DNA from: Acidiferrobacterales bacterium
Lineage (GTDB): Bacteria; Pseudomonadota; Gammaproteobacteria; Acidiferrobacterales; JAJDNE01
Direction: 5' to 3'
DNA: 44,978 nucleotides
Assembly (NCBI GenBank): GCA_022340825.1
Contig: JAJDNE010000070.1
Coordinates: 1 to 44,978 of the forward strand
Part shown: positions 34,114-44,477 of the stretch, piece after piece
Layout of the letters: every line of letters begins with the position of its first letter
How positions within the stretch are numbered: position 1 is the stretch's first letter
The notes under the pieces: generated by a model
The model's database searches: none
What the model was told of the DNA's origin: nothing
Seen by the model: only the letters and a program-made list of their open reading frames with translations
Made by a program: the position numbers and the translations under genes

Positions 34114-37010
34114 CGGCTGCCTCCTTTGGCAAACTTGCCGGCAAAGTAGGTCATCCAGTTAGGTCGCCTGGAAACTTCACCGGGCACCGGTGCCACTGCC
34201 TTGAATTGGGGATAAACCACCTTGTCTTCGTCTGCATCGGCTTTGTAAACGCGGACGCGTACATCGTACCAGCCAGCCTGCCCGGTAACCGGGTCGGAAT
34301 TGGAGAGGTGCTCTCCATCACTGTGGGCCGGCAGCTCTTCCGAGATCAGGTGGTTCAACAGGAAGCCTTTTTTCGACTCGTTGGCACATTGATCCAGATT
34401 CCACGCACCGGCGCTCTTGCCGATCGCGTTCCAGGTCCAGACTGTGCCGGGCTCTACCGCTTCCGAGAAACGGCACATGCAACGCACCTTGCCCCATTGC
34501 GATTCCACCCAAACCCAGTCGCCGTCACCAAATCCTTCCTTTTCGCCGAGATCGGGACTCATATATAGATAATTGTGTGCGTGGATCTGGCGTAACCAGG
34601 CATTTTGCGAATCCCATGAATGGTACATAGCCATCGGCCGCTGTGTAATCGCGCTCAGCGGATATTTCTGCTTATCAGAGAGCTGTACTTCCAGCGGCTC
34701 GAAATAGAACGGCAATGGATCGAAATAGGTTTCGATACGCTTTCGCAGTCGTTCGGGTGGTTGTTTGCCCTGGGTCTTGCCTTGTGCTGCAAGGCGGAAC
34801 TGCTGTAACACTTCGGAATAAATATGAATCAGGATGGGTTCGGCATACCGCGTCAAACGATGCTTTTGCGCCCACTCCAGGTAGCCCTGGTTCCAGTTGC
34901 GCATGTACTGGTAGGACTTGGGCAATTCGTAATGGAACACGCAATTGTTCTGCTCGTACATCTTCCACTGGTTCGGGTTGGGCTCGCCTTTCATAAACTT
35001 CTCGCCACCCTTTCCGCGCCAGCCCGCAAGAAAACCGATACCGGAACCGGGCTCGGTTTCATAGTTCACAATGAAATCCGGATAATCACGATACTTGCGC
35101 TTGCCCTCTGGTGTGGCAAATGCCGGCAGACCAAGGCGTGAACCGATCTCGATCAGGACTTCCTGGAACGGTTTGCACTCACCCGTCGGCGGCACTACCG
35201 GGATACGCACAGAATCAACCGGCCCGTCATATTCCGATATCGGCCGGTCAAGCATCGACATCACGTCGTGACGCTCAAGGTAAGTCGTGTCCGGTAGTAC
35301 CAGGTCTGCAAAGGCAGTCATCTCCGACTGGAATGCATCGCAGACAATCAGGAATGGAATCTTGTATTCACCGTCTTCGTTTTTGTCATTGAGCATTTCC
35401 CGAACTTCCACCGTGTTCATGCTCGAGTTCCATGCCATGTTGGCCATAAATATCAGCAGCGTATCGATGGGATAGGGATCACCGCGGTGCGCGTTTGTAA
35501 TAACATTGTGCATCAAACCATGTACCGACAACGGGTATTCCCAGGAAAACGCCTTGTCGATTCGAACCGGCTCACCCTGGTCATCGACAAAGAGGTCGTC
35601 CGGATCTGCCGGCCAACCGAGCGGCATGCCGTTAAGCGGTGTGTTCGGCTGAACATCGTCCGGCCCCTTGGGGCTCTTGGCACAGGGCGGAATCGGTCGC
35701 GGAAACGGTGCCTTGTGACGGAAACCGCCGGGTCGATCGATGGTGCCTAGCAGGCTCATCAGGATCGAAAGCGCTCGAATGCTGTGGAACCCGTTGGAGT
35801 GCGCCGCGAGTCCACGCATGGCATGAAATGCGACCGGGCTACCGGTGATACTCTCGTGATCCTTACCCCAGACATCGGTCCAGGCAATGGGAAGTTCGAT
35901 TTTCTGGTCACGAGCGGTAACACCCATCTCGTAGGCAAGGCGACGAATGGTTTCTGCCGGAATGCCGGTAATGCCTTCGGCCCATTCCGGTGTGTATTCT
36001 TTGACGCGCTCCATCAACAACTGGAACGACGGCTTGACCGGCGTTCCATCGTCGAGCCGGAACTCGCCGATCAGTCGCGGATCTGCGCCTTCAGTGTGGG
36101 TAACGACAGGTTGACCGGATTTTCGATCCCACCAAAGCTTGTTCTGAGGATCAAAACAGCCCTCTTCCTCTGGCACTTCCGTGCGAACAAACATACCGAA
36201 CTCGGAGCTGGCTTCATCCATATTTACCAATTGCGCAGAGTTGGAATATTGAATCAGGAATTCGCGGTCATAAAGACCTTGTTTGATAATTTCGTTGATC
36301 AGCGCAAGCAATAACGCGCCGTCGGTACCCGGTTTGATAGGCACCCACTCATCAGCGATAGCCGAGTAACCGGTACGCACCGGATTGATGGAGATGAACT
36401 TGCCGCCATTGCGCTTGAATTTGCTTAGCGCCATCTTCAGCGGGTTGGAGTGATGATCCTCGGCGGTGCCGATCATGACAAACAGCTTGGAGCGATCGAG
36501 ATCCGGGCCACCGAACTCCCAGAACGAACCGCCGATGGTGTAAATCATGCCGGCGGCCATATTGACGGAACAGAAGCCGCCATGTGCAGCGTAATTGGGT
36601 GTACCAAACTGTTTTGCGAACAGGCCGGTCAAGGCCTGCATCTGGTCGCGTCCGGTAAACAGGGCAAATTTCTTCGGATCAGTCTCACGGATTTGACGCA
36701 GGCGCTGCTCCATCATGGAAAAGGCTTCGTCCCAGGAAATCGGTTCAAACTCACCGTCGCCGCGATCAGCGCCCGGTTTGCGGCGCAAGGGTTGAGTCAG
36801 GCGCGCCGGCGAATACTGTTTCATAATGCCGGATGAGCCCTTGGCACAGATCACGCCCTTGTTGAGTGGGTGGTCCGGATTACCTTCGATATACCGCACT
36901 TCGCCATCGCGCAGGATGACGCGAATTCCACATCGGCAGGCGCACATGTAACAAGTGGTGTTCTTGACCTCGGTGCGTCCTTTCGGATGCTCCGTCTGCG
37001 AGTACTTCAT
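34110..37010 (-). CDS. soeA: Molybdopterin oxidoreductase, probable cytoplasmic sulfite dehydrogenase SoeA
   Basis: A 966-residue molybdenum enzyme of the DMSO-reductase superfamily. The N-terminal [4Fe-4S] motif is C20-x2-C23-x3-C27-x27-C55. C147 (in GGFCSVN) is the likely protein ligand to molybdenum, and the C-terminal dinucleotide-binding domain is present (about 800-966). No twin-arginine signal precedes the first cysteine, so the enzyme is cytoplasmic, unlike PsrA, PhsA and TtrA. Gene order A-B-C, subunit lengths and the missing signal match SoeABC of Allochromatium, which oxidises sulfite to sulfate. Other cytoplasmic members of the superfamily cannot be excluded by eye. A GAGG Shine-Dalgarno lies eight bases before the ATG. 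Confidence 0.85.
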   Translation of the reverse strand: MKYSQTEHPKGRTEVKNTTCYMCACRCGIRVILRDGEVRYIEGNPDHPLNKGVICAKGSSGIMKQYSPARLTQPLRRKPGADRGDGEFEPISWDEAFSMMEQRLRQIRETDPKKFALFTGRDQMQALTGLFAKQFGTPNYAAHGGFCSVNMAAGMIYTIGGSFWEFGGPDLDRSKLFVMIGTAEDHHSNPLKMALSKFKRNGGKFISINPVRTGYSAIADEWVPIKPGTDGALLLALINEIIKQGLYDREFLIQYSNSAQLVNMDEASSEFGMFVRTEVPEEEGCFDPQNKLWWDRKSGQPVVTHTEGADPRLIGEFRLDDGTPVKPSFQLLMERVKEYTPEWAEGITGIPAETIRRLAYEMGVTARDQKIELPIAWTDVWGKDHESITGSPVAFHAMRGLAAHSNGFHSIRALSILMSLLGTIDRPGGFRHKAPFPRPIPPCAKSPKGPDDVQPNTPLNGMPLGWPADPDDLFVDDQGEPVRIDKAFSWEYPLSVHGLMHNVITNAHRGDPYPIDTLLIFMANMAWNSSMNTVEVREMLNDKNEDGEYKIPFLIVCDAFQSEMTAFADLVLPDTTYLERHDVMSMLDRPISEYDGPVDSVRIPVVPPTGECKPFQEVLIEIGSRLGLPAFATPEGKRKYRDYPDFIVNYETEPGSGIGFLAGWRGKGGEKFMKGEPNPNQWKMYEQNNCVFHYELPKSYQYMRNWNQGYLEWAQKHRLTRYAEPILIHIYSEVLQQFRLAAQGKTQGKQPPERLRKRIETYFDPLPFYFEPLEVQLSDKQKYPLSAITQRPMAMYHSWDSQNAWLRQIHAHNYLYMSPDLGEKEGFGDGDWVWVESQWGKVRCMCRFSEAVEPGTVWTWNAIGKSAGAWNLDQCANESKKGFLLNHLISEELPAHSDGEHLSNSDPVTGQAGWYDVRVRVYKADADEDKVVYPQFKAVAPVPGEVSRRPNWMTYFAGKFAKGGSR

Positions 37011-37038
37011 CTAGTTTGCCTCGATCTCAGGTGGGCGC

Positions 37039-37066
37039 AGTATACGGAACTGCGAAACCGGCGCCA
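37039..37066 (-). promoter_or_regulatory. Candidate soeABC promoter (possible sigma-54 elements overlapping a TATACT -10)
   Basis: On the minus strand TGGCGC and TCGCA (37051-37066) have the GG-N10-GC spacing of sigma-54 promoters, with mismatches at three consensus positions. A TATACT (37039-37044) just downstream could instead be a sigma-70 -10 box, but no good -35 lies 16-18 bases before it. Either would give a short leader for soeA. Weak evidence. Confidence 0.25.
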
Positions 37067-37088
37067 GAAACAATAATCTATAGACTAT

Positions 37089-37108
37089 TAGAATTTGCTA
37101 ATATTCTA
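37089..37108. promoter_or_regulatory. Operator-like inverted repeat between soeA and the tviB-like gene
   Basis: TAGAAT-TTGCTAAT-ATTCTA is a 6-bp inverted repeat with an 8-base spacer. It lies in the most AT-rich part of the 267-base divergent intergenic region (37011-37277), upstream of both genes. It could bind a dimeric regulator. No other gene or structure is apparent in this gap. Confidence 0.35.
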
Positions 37109-37277
37109 TCCGAATTACCTGAAAAAATTAATCTCCTTAGTTATCAGGTTATTAGCATGGTGCTCCTGTAGAGCCAACCGACTTTCCGCGGCAGGGTCGC
37201 CCAGTATCTCGCTACCCGCGAAAGGCTCCACTACACTAGCAGGAAACAATAAATACTACCGTGTTTGAGTACATACG

Positions 37278-38555
37278 TTGATTGATCTGGTGCAAAGTAA
37301 AATAGGAATTATTGGTCTTGGCTATGTCGGCCTGCCGCTGGCAATCGAGTTCAGCAAACACTTCCCGACAAGGGGCTATGACAGCAATACAAGCCGTGTC
37401 TCGGCGCTGAAGCAGGGAGTCGACAACAATGGCGACCTGCGCCCGGAAGACTTCGACTATTTAAACCAACTGGATTTGGCCGAAGATATCGGAGCCTTGG
37501 CCGATTGCAATGTCTATATCGTCGCGGTGCCGACGCCGATCAACCAGCACAAGTGGCCTGATCTGCAACCCTTGCGTGATGCCAGCCGTCAGGTCGGTAA
37601 AATTCTCTCGAAGGGCGATGTCGTTATTTATGAATCTACCGTGTATCCGGGTGCAACCGAAGAGGTCTGTGTGCCAATCCTGGAACAGGCCTCCGGTTTG
37701 ACACTCAATCAGGACTTCACCGTCGGCTACAGCCCCGAGCGTATTAATCCAGGCGACAAACAACACACATTGCTCTCCATTAAAAAACTGGTGGCCGGCT
37801 CCAGCCCTGATACTGCCGAGTTTGTTAGCAATCTGTACCAAACGATTATCGAGGCCGGTGTTTATCAAACGGAGAGTATCCAGGTCGCCGAAGCCGCAAA
37901 GGTAATCGAGAATGTACAACGAGATGTAAACATCGCATTAATCAATGAACTCGCCCAGATATTCAATCGCATCGGCATCGATACCGAGGCGGTGCTGGAA
38001 GCCGCCGAGACGAAATGGAATTTCCTGCCATTTCGGCCAGGGCTGGTTGGGGGCCACTGCATTGGCGTTGATCCCTACTATCTGGCCCACAAGGCGCTGG
38101 CAGCGGGTTATCAACCACATGTCATCCCGGCCAGCCGCCATGTTAATGAAGGAATGGGTGAATACGTTGCCAACCAGACGCTCAAACTGATGGCGCGTCA
38201 TGGAATTGGCATCGTCGGCAGCAGGATCCTGGTGATGGGTCTGGCATTCAAGGAAAATTGTTCGGATCTCAGGAACACCAAGGTTGCTGATATCATTACG
38301 ACGCTTGAGCAATTCAATGCCAATGTCGACGTCTATGATCCGGTGGTGGATGCTGCCGAAGCCCAGCGAGACTATCAATTGCCGCTATTAGAACAGCCTC
38401 AGGACAATCACTACGATGCGATCATTCTTGCCGTCGCACATGATGCGTTCAGGGAACTGGGTGCCGAAACGATCCGTGCATACGGGAAAGAAAATACCGT
38501 GATCTATGATGTGAAATCCATATTGCCAAAGAACATGGTGCATGAGAGGCTCTAG
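37278..38555 (+). CDS. tviB: UDP-N-acetylhexosamine 6-dehydrogenase, TviB family
   Basis: A 425-residue nucleotide-sugar dehydrogenase. The NAD motif GIIGLGYVGLPLA is at residues 9-21, followed by VPTPIN, the YESTVYPGATEE segment, YSPERINPGD, and the catalytic Cys in VGGHCIGVDPYYL. Similarity throughout to Salmonella TviB, which oxidises UDP-GlcNAc to UDP-GlcNAcA for Vi antigen, is high as I recall that sequence. The start is TTG; a stop lies four codons upstream in frame, so no longer version exists, and GTG at 37290 is the alternative. No epimerase (TviC) or glycosyltransferase adjoins it. The next gene is an LpxA-like acyltransferase 45 bases on. Confidence 0.92.
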   Translation: MIDLVQSKIGIIGLGYVGLPLAIEFSKHFPTRGYDSNTSRVSALKQGVDNNGDLRPEDFDYLNQLDLAEDIGALADCNVYIVAVPTPINQHKWPDLQPLRDASRQVGKILSKGDVVIYESTVYPGATEEVCVPILEQASGLTLNQDFTVGYSPERINPGDKQHTLLSIKKLVAGSSPDTAEFVSNLYQTIIEAGVYQTESIQVAEAAKVIENVQRDVNIALINELAQIFNRIGIDTEAVLEAAETKWNFLPFRPGLVGGHCIGVDPYYLAHKALAAGYQPHVIPASRHVNEGMGEYVANQTLKLMARHGIGIVGSRILVMGLAFKENCSDLRNTKVADIITTLEQFNANVDVYDPVVDAAEAQRDYQLPLLEQPQDNHYDAIILAVAHDAFRELGAETIRAYGKENTVIYDVKSILPKNMVHERL

Positions 38556-38600
38556 CCATATTAAGGTTCTTTGACTCCGTAACTATTAGCCGAAAAAAGC

Positions 38601-39359
38601 GTGTCCAATCAAATCCATCCTACCGCCCTGGTTTCAGCGCAAGCACAACTGGGCGAGAACAACATTGTCGGGCCGTTCGTTAACATCGAAGATGATGTAA
38701 CTATCGGTAATAACAACAAATTTCTACAGGGCGTGGTACTGCACAGCGGTTCGCGAATTGGTAACGACAACACCATTCACGAATACAGCGTCATCGCCGG
38801 GCTGCCACAAGACATCGGTTTTGATGGCAGGCCTACCCAAGTCGTCATTGGCGATGGCAATGTATTGCGTGAATACGTCACGATCAGCCGCTCCACCAAG
38901 GATGACGCACCAACCAGGCTCGGCAATAACCTTTACCTGATGAACCAGGTTCACCTGGGACACGACTGCGTGCTCGCGGATCGGGTTATTATCGCACCCG
39001 GTACCGGGCTTGGCGGTCACGTTCATGTCGGTGAGCGCGCTTTCATCTCCGGGGGTGTAATGGTGCATCAGTTTGTGCAGATCGGTACCGTGGCGATGAT
39101 CGGCGGCAATTCCAAAATTGTTAAAGATGTGCTGCCTTACATGATTACAGATGGTGTGCCGGCAGAACCCCATGGTCCCAATGTTGTTGGATTACGCCGC
39201 GCAGGATTTACCAGTGAAGACCTTCGAGATTTGAAACAGGCCTATAAAATTATCCGACGTATGAGCCTGTCAAAAGAAGAGGTGTTAAGCCAGTTGCGAA
39301 GTCTGGCCACCGATACCGCCAACCATCTCGCGGAATTCATCGAGAATTCCAGGAGATAG
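38601..39359 (+). CDS. LpxA-like UDP-sugar acyltransferase (left-handed beta-helix)
   Basis: A 252-residue protein with hexapeptide repeats (about residues 3-185) and a C-terminal helical domain, the architecture of LpxA (UDP-GlcNAc 3-O-acyltransferase). The catalytic histidine is kept (H121 in HLGHDC, E. coli H125), as is H118. Two residues near the nucleotide-sugar site differ: E. coli Lys76 (QDLKYAGEPT) is Gly73 here ([10 protein letters not shown]), and E. coli Glu200 (VNIEG) is Val (PNVVG). The gene is outside the usual lpxD-fabZ-lpxA-lpxB cluster and follows a UDP-HexNAc dehydrogenase, so a substrate other than UDP-GlcNAc is plausible. The start is GTG. I leave the symbol blank because the housekeeping lpxA role is unproven. 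Confidence 0.82.
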   Translation: MSNQIHPTALVSAQAQLGENNIVGPFVNIEDDVTIGNNNKFLQGVVLHSGSRIGNDNTIHEYSVIAGLPQDIGFDGRPTQVVIGDGNVLREYVTISRSTKDDAPTRLGNNLYLMNQVHLGHDCVLADRVIIAPGTGLGGHVHVGERAFISGGVMVHQFVQIGTVAMIGGNSKIVKDVLPYMITDGVPAEPHGPNVVGLRRAGFTSEDLRDLKQAYKIIRRMSLSKEEVLSQLRSLATDTANHLAEFIENSRR

Positions 39360-39375
39360 TCAACAATTCGGAAAA

Positions 39376-39452
<77 letters not shown>

Positions 39453-39488
39453 AAGACTATCGATCTGACCGATAGCAAGCGGTGGGCA

Positions 39489-39516
39489 ATCATACCCGAG
39501 TTAATCAACCAGACAA
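39489..39516 (-). promoter_or_regulatory. Possible promoter of the tRNA-Pro gene
   Basis: TTGTCT (39511-39516) and TATGAT (39489-39494) are spaced by 16 bases on the minus strand, about 37 bases before the mature tRNA. A small hairpin CTATCG/CGATAG (39457-39475) would lie in the 5' leader. Confidence 0.45.
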
Positions 39517-39539
39517 GTGGGCGAGGACTGCCCTGAACA

Positions 39540-39899
39540 CTAGCGACTTTCCAGTAGTTCCAGAACGGCTTCCAGGTCATCAATGAGGGACTGAACAACC
39601 TGCTCCCTGTCCATCTCACCGTCGATTGCGTGTTCGGAGGAGAGTTTGTTTCTTGCACCACTAATAGTGAATCCGTCGATATACAGAAGCTCACGAATCT
39701 GGCGAATCAGGATCACATCATGGCGCTGATAATAGCGACGGTTGCCGCGACGCTTGACCGGCTTGAGCTGCGGGAATTCCTGTTCCCAGTAGCGCAAAAC
39801 GTGCGGTTTCACACCACACAAATCGCTCACCTCACCTATCGTAAAGTAGCGTTTTCCAGGGATTTCCGGGAGTTGCAGATTGCCGCCGGGATCCAGCAT
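39540..39899 (-). CDS. MerR-family transcriptional regulator of the pheT-ihfA locus
   Basis: A 119-residue protein with an N-terminal winged helix-turn-helix of the MerR type (FTIGEVSDLCGVKPHVLRYWEQEFP and RGNRRYYQRHD). The short C-terminal part (about 90-119) is a dimerising helix without metal-binding cysteines, so it is not a metal sensor. Such a gene follows ihfA in most gammaproteobacteria, but its target is not generally known. It starts three bases after ihfA ends. Confidence 0.93.
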   Translation of the reverse strand: MLDPGGNLQLPEIPGKRYFTIGEVSDLCGVKPHVLRYWEQEFPQLKPVKRRGNRRYYQRHDVILIRQIRELLYIDGFTISGARNKLSSEHAIDGEMDREQVVQSLIDDLEAVLELLESR

Positions 39900-39902
39900 C
39901 GA

Positions 39903-40223
39903 TTAGGCTCGCTTACGCAGTCGTTCTTGCAGGTTGGGAAGATTCTTCTCCACGCGCTCTTTCAGCTTGTGGCTGGCACGAAATGTAACGACGCGGCGTG
40001 CGGAAATCGGAATCTCTTCACCGGTTTTGGGATTACGCCCGGGACGAGCGTTCTTGTCTCGCAGACCAAAGTTGCCAAAGCCGGAAAGTTTTACCTGATC
40101 GCCATCGGACAAGGCGCCACGAATGCGTTCAAAGAAAAATTCCACGAACTCTTTTGCTTCGCGTTTGTTTAAACCCAGTTCGTTATAGAGACATTCCGCC
40201 AGATCGGCTTTAGTTAACGCCAT
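39903..40223 (-). CDS. ihfA: Integration host factor subunit alpha
   Basis: A 106-residue HU/IHF-family protein. It starts [18 protein letters not shown] and has the alpha-subunit segment [29 protein letters not shown], with the DNA-intercalating Pro in the arm, then [17 protein letters not shown] good ribosome-binding site (AAGGA) precedes it. It follows pheT in the conserved pheST-ihfA order. It pairs with IhfB, encoded at 2699-2995. Confidence 0.98.
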   Translation of the reverse strand: MALTKADLAECLYNELGLNKREAKEFVEFFFERIRGALSDGDQVKLSGFGNFGLRDKNARPGRNPKTGEEIPISARRVVTFRASHKLKERVEKNLPNLQERLRKRA

Positions 40224-40287
40224 TATTTTGGTCCTTTTTCTCCCTAGTTGGATCCCGCCCGGTTTTTTGTTAGCCGTTACAGGCGAT

Positions 40288-42663
40288 CTACCTTAGTTGT
40301 GCGGCCAGTTCTGAAGACAGGGCACCCACCACGCGATCCAATATTGCGTCTACTGCTTTATCTTTAAGAGTGCGCGAAGAGTCCTGTAAGGTCAAGCCCA
40401 AAGCCAAACTTTTTCTTCCCGAATCAATACCTTCGCCGCGATACTCGTCAAAAAGCTCAAGGTTTACTAGCAATTCTCCGGCCACCTGGCTGATGCAATC
40501 TACGATGTCTTGTGACGTCACCTGCTCGTCGACAATAATTGCTAAATCACGCCGAATAGCCGGATACTTGGAAATAGGCGCAAATCGGGGCAATTTACCA
40601 GATTTTAACGACATTAAATCCATTTGGAAGATGTAGGTGGCTCTGTCAATGTCGAGCTTAGCGAGAATTTCCGGGTGTAGCGCCCCAATCCAGCCAATTT
40701 TCTCTTTATTTCTAAATATTTGCGCACTTTGACCGCTGTGTAACGCGGGATGAAGCGCCGCGTCAAAACGGAACTCGTCGGCACAGCCGGTCAAGGCAAT
40801 CAGTGCCTCAATATCACCCTTGATATCGAAGAAATCCAGTTCGCGCGTTTCCGCGCCCCACTGTTTTGGTAGCGCTGACCCCGTCGCAATCCCGGCGATC
40901 ACCGGTTTCTCCACCGTCGCCTTGCCACGCCGCTCAAAGGTCTTGCCCAACTCGAACAAGCGCACCCTGTCCTGCTGTCGATTGCGGTTGTAAATCAACG
41001 ACTGGACAAGACCGGGCCAGAGACTACTTCGCATAGTGGCCATATCGGATGAAATCGGATTGGCCAGGGTAACTGTGCTTGCCTCTGGGTCTAGCAATGC
41101 CTGCATCCGCGGATCAACAAAGCTGTACGTTACAACTTCCTGGTAGTCGCGATCGACCATGGCCATCCGCAACCGGCTTTCTCTTACCAACGCTTCGGGA
41201 AACGGGTGCGGTGACAGCCCGGCTTCCGGGCGTCGAACCGGCAAGTTGTGATAGCCGTTTACCCGGGCGACTTCTTCGATCAGGTCAACTTCACGCTGAA
41301 TATCAAATCGGTAGCTCGGCGGCTGAACACGCCAGCCACCCGCCTGCTTCACCAACTTCATGCCGAGACGCTTGAGCATGGTTTCCACACGCCCGGCGGC
41401 GATCTTCATACCCAAAACCCGTTCGATCCGGGCATGACGAAGCATTATCGGTTTGGTTTTCGGTAACTTGTCTTTGGTAATCTCTTCAATCACCGGCCCG
41501 GGTTTGCCGCCAACAATGTCCAGCAGCAGTGCGGTTGCGCGCTCAATTGCCTTACGCTGCAGCATGGGATCGACTCCGCGCTCAAACCGATGTGACGAAT
41601 CCGTGTGCAGACCAAGACTTCGAGCCTTGCCAGTGATTGCACCGGGACGGAAGTACGCGCTCTCCAGAAATATATCGGTAGTGTCGTTGCTAACGCCCGA
41701 TTCTTCCCCACCCATGATGCCAGCCAACGCCAAGGGACGCGTCTTGTCCGCAATCAGCAATGTGCCTTTGCCGATTCTGACTTCAGTTCCATCCAATAGC
41801 GTCAGTGTTTCACCTTCTTTTGCCGAACGCACCATAATTGCGCCGTTAACTTTTTTCAGATCGAAAGCGTGCATGGGCTGGCCCAGCTCCAGCATGACAA
41901 AATTGGTAACATCAACGACGGGATGAATCGAACGCACCCCGCTGCGACGGAGTTTTTCCTTCAGCCAAAATGGCGTTTCCGCCTTCGCGTCTATCCCCTC
42001 AATAACGCGACCGACATACCTGGGACAATCCGCTTTCGCCTGGACTCGAATCGTTAACCCGGCTCTACTGCTTGCACGCACGGCATTAATTTTCGGTGCC
42101 TTCAATCGCGCACCCGTTAATGCAGACACTTCACGGGCGATACCGGCAACACTCAGGCAATCACTTCGATTGGGCGTGAGATCCACTTCGATGCTATGGT
42201 CATCAAGGCCCAGATATTCTGTGATTTCCTTGCCGACTGGTGCACGCTTATCCAGTATCAGTAATCCCTTTGAGTTTTCTTCCAGGCCCAGTTCCGCAGC
42301 AGCACACAGCATGCCGCTGGATTTCTGACCGCGAATTTCGGTTGCTTTGATTTTCAACCCATTGGGTAGTTCGGCACCAACCAGCGCAGTCGGGACCTTG
42401 ATATTCGGGGCTGCATTACTGGCACCGCAGACGATGGTAAGTGGCCGGGTATGACCTACATCCACCTTGCATACACGCAAGCGATCGGCGTCGGGGTGCT
42501 TCTCCACTTCCAGCACTTTGCCAACGACCACTTTTGCCGGAGCCGATGCCACGGGTTCAATGCTATCGACCTCGAGGCCAGCCATCGTTAATTGTTCTGC
42601 CAGCTCATCGGTATCAAGCGAGACTGGCACCCATTCACGTAACCATTGTTCACTGAGTTTCAT
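40288..42663 (-). CDS. pheT: Phenylalanine-tRNA ligase beta subunit
   Basis: A 791-residue beta subunit of the usual length. The N-terminal tRNA-binding OB domain contains [19 protein letters not shown] (about 50-70). The B3/B4 editing domain, B5 domain ([11 protein letters not shown] region), and C-terminal ferredoxin-fold anticodon-binding domain (about 697-790, [15 protein letters not shown]) follow. The editing domain would clear mischarged Tyr-tRNA(Phe). It starts 17 bases after the pheS stop. Confidence 0.98.
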   Translation of the reverse strand: MKLSEQWLREWVPVSLDTDELAEQLTMAGLEVDSIEPVASAPAKVVVGKVLEVEKHPDADRLRVCKVDVGHTRPLTIVCGASNAAPNIKVPTALVGAELPNGLKIKATEIRGQKSSGMLCAAAELGLEENSKGLLILDKRAPVGKEITEYLGLDDHSIEVDLTPNRSDCLSVAGIAREVSALTGARLKAPKINAVRASSRAGLTIRVQAKADCPRYVGRVIEGIDAKAETPFWLKEKLRRSGVRSIHPVVDVTNFVMLELGQPMHAFDLKKVNGAIMVRSAKEGETLTLLDGTEVRIGKGTLLIADKTRPLALAGIMGGEESGVSNDTTDIFLESAYFRPGAITGKARSLGLHTDSSHRFERGVDPMLQRKAIERATALLLDIVGGKPGPVIEEITKDKLPKTKPIMLRHARIERVLGMKIAAGRVETMLKRLGMKLVKQAGGWRVQPPSYRFDIQREVDLIEEVARVNGYHNLPVRRPEAGLSPHPFPEALVRESRLRMAMVDRDYQEVVTYSFVDPRMQALLDPEASTVTLANPISSDMATMRSSLWPGLVQSLIYNRNRQQDRVRLFELGKTFERRGKATVEKPVIAGIATGSALPKQWGAETRELDFFDIKGDIEALIALTGCADEFRFDAALHPALHSGQSAQIFRNKEKIGWIGALHPEILAKLDIDRATYIFQMDLMSLKSGKLPRFAPISKYPAIRRDLAIIVDEQVTSQDIVDCISQVAGELLVNLELFDEYRGEGIDSGRKSLALGLTLQDSSRTLKDKAVDAILDRVVGALSSELAAQLR

Positions 42664-42680
42664 GGTGAGTTTCCGTTGCG

Positions 42681-43763
<1,083 letters not shown>

Positions 43764-43765
43764 CT

Positions 43766-43796
43766 AAAAAGGGAAGGCGTGCGGCCTTCCCTTTTT
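43766..43796 (-). terminator. Terminator or attenuator between rplT and pheS
   Basis: A perfect 13-bp stem (AAAAAGGGAAGGC with GCCTTCCCTTTTT) and 5-base loop, flanked by T-runs in both directions. On the minus strand it lies after rplT and before pheS. In E. coli this site holds the Phe-responsive pheST attenuator with leader peptide PheM. Here I see no Phe-rich leader ORF between rplT and the stem, so simple termination with read-through or a separate pheST promoter is likely. Confidence 0.88.
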
Positions 43797-43837
43797 CGTA
43801 CAGAACGAAGCAGTTATGACGTCGAACTGACTGACGC

Positions 43838-44194
43838 TTACTGCAGGCTGGCCTTGGCTTGTTCTACCAGCGCCGCGAAACCCTGGCTGTCATGCACTGC
43901 TATATCAGCCAGCACCTTGCGATCAACCTCGACCTCGGCGCGCATCAGTCCATTGATAAAGCGACTGTAGCTCATACCGTTTTCACGGGCAGCAGCATTA
44001 ATACGTGCGATCCACAGCGCACGGAACTGGCGCTTGCGTTGGCGACGATCACGATAAGCATACTGGCCGGCCTTCATCACCGCCTGGTTTGCAGTCTTGA
44101 ATGTGCGGCTGCGGGCACCGCGGTAGCCCTTTGCCTGCTTTAGTACTTTCTTGTGTCGAGCATGTGCCTGAACACCGCGTTTTACTCGTGGCAT
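43838..44194 (-). CDS. rplT: 50S ribosomal protein L20
   Basis: A 118-residue protein starting [30 protein letters not shown] (shown in part), the highly basic N-terminal extension of L20. The globular part contains [30 protein letters not shown]-type residues. L20 is an early assembly protein and, in E. coli, represses translation of rpmI and itself. It follows rpmI by 15 bases. Confidence 0.98.
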   Translation of the reverse strand: MPRVKRGVQAHARHKKVLKQAKGYRGARSRTFKTANQAVMKAGQYAYRDRRQRKRQFRALWIARINAAARENGMSYSRFINGLMRAEVEVDRKVLADIAVHDSQGFAALVEQAKASLQ

Positions 44195-44209
44195 GTCTAA
44201 TTCCTCGTG

Positions 44210-44407
44210 TTAAGCGTAGGGAAGCATCTGCCTCACCGACGCGGCATCGACCTTGTTGACCTGGTCGGTTCCGCGAAGATGACGCTTACGCTTAGTAGAT
44301 TTCTTCGTCAGTATATGGCGCAGGTGGGAGCTACTACGCTTGAAGCCACCTTTGGCCGTACGCTTGAAGCGCTTGGCTGCACCACGATTCGTCTTTAGTT
44401 TTGGCAT
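44210..44407 (-). CDS. rpmI: 50S ribosomal protein L35
   Basis: A 65-residue basic protein with the family pattern [20 protein letters not shown] and [11 protein letters not shown]. It lies between infC and rplT in the universal order. A GGAG Shine-Dalgarno precedes the ATG. The 70 bases between infC and rpmI hold no gene; in E. coli the L20 operator is in this area, but I cannot identify the structure here. Confidence 0.98.
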   Translation of the reverse strand: MPKLKTNRGAAKRFKRTAKGGFKRSSSHLRHILTKKSTKRKRHLRGTDQVNKVDAASVRQMLPYA

Positions 44408-44477
44408 TACCTTTACTCCAATATGACTGATGGCAAATAACCACTCAGCCTGCTGTAACCGGTTAACTTGCTCTTGT

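Noticed and set aside
35784-36314. A 176-codon plus-strand frame opposite soeA
   Set aside because: Antisense to a well-supported gene; no domain or signal seen.
39332-39350. Inverted repeat GGAATTC-ATCGA-GAATTCC at the end of the LpxA-like gene
   Set aside because: It is inside coding sequence and is not followed by a T-run, so I do not call it a terminator.
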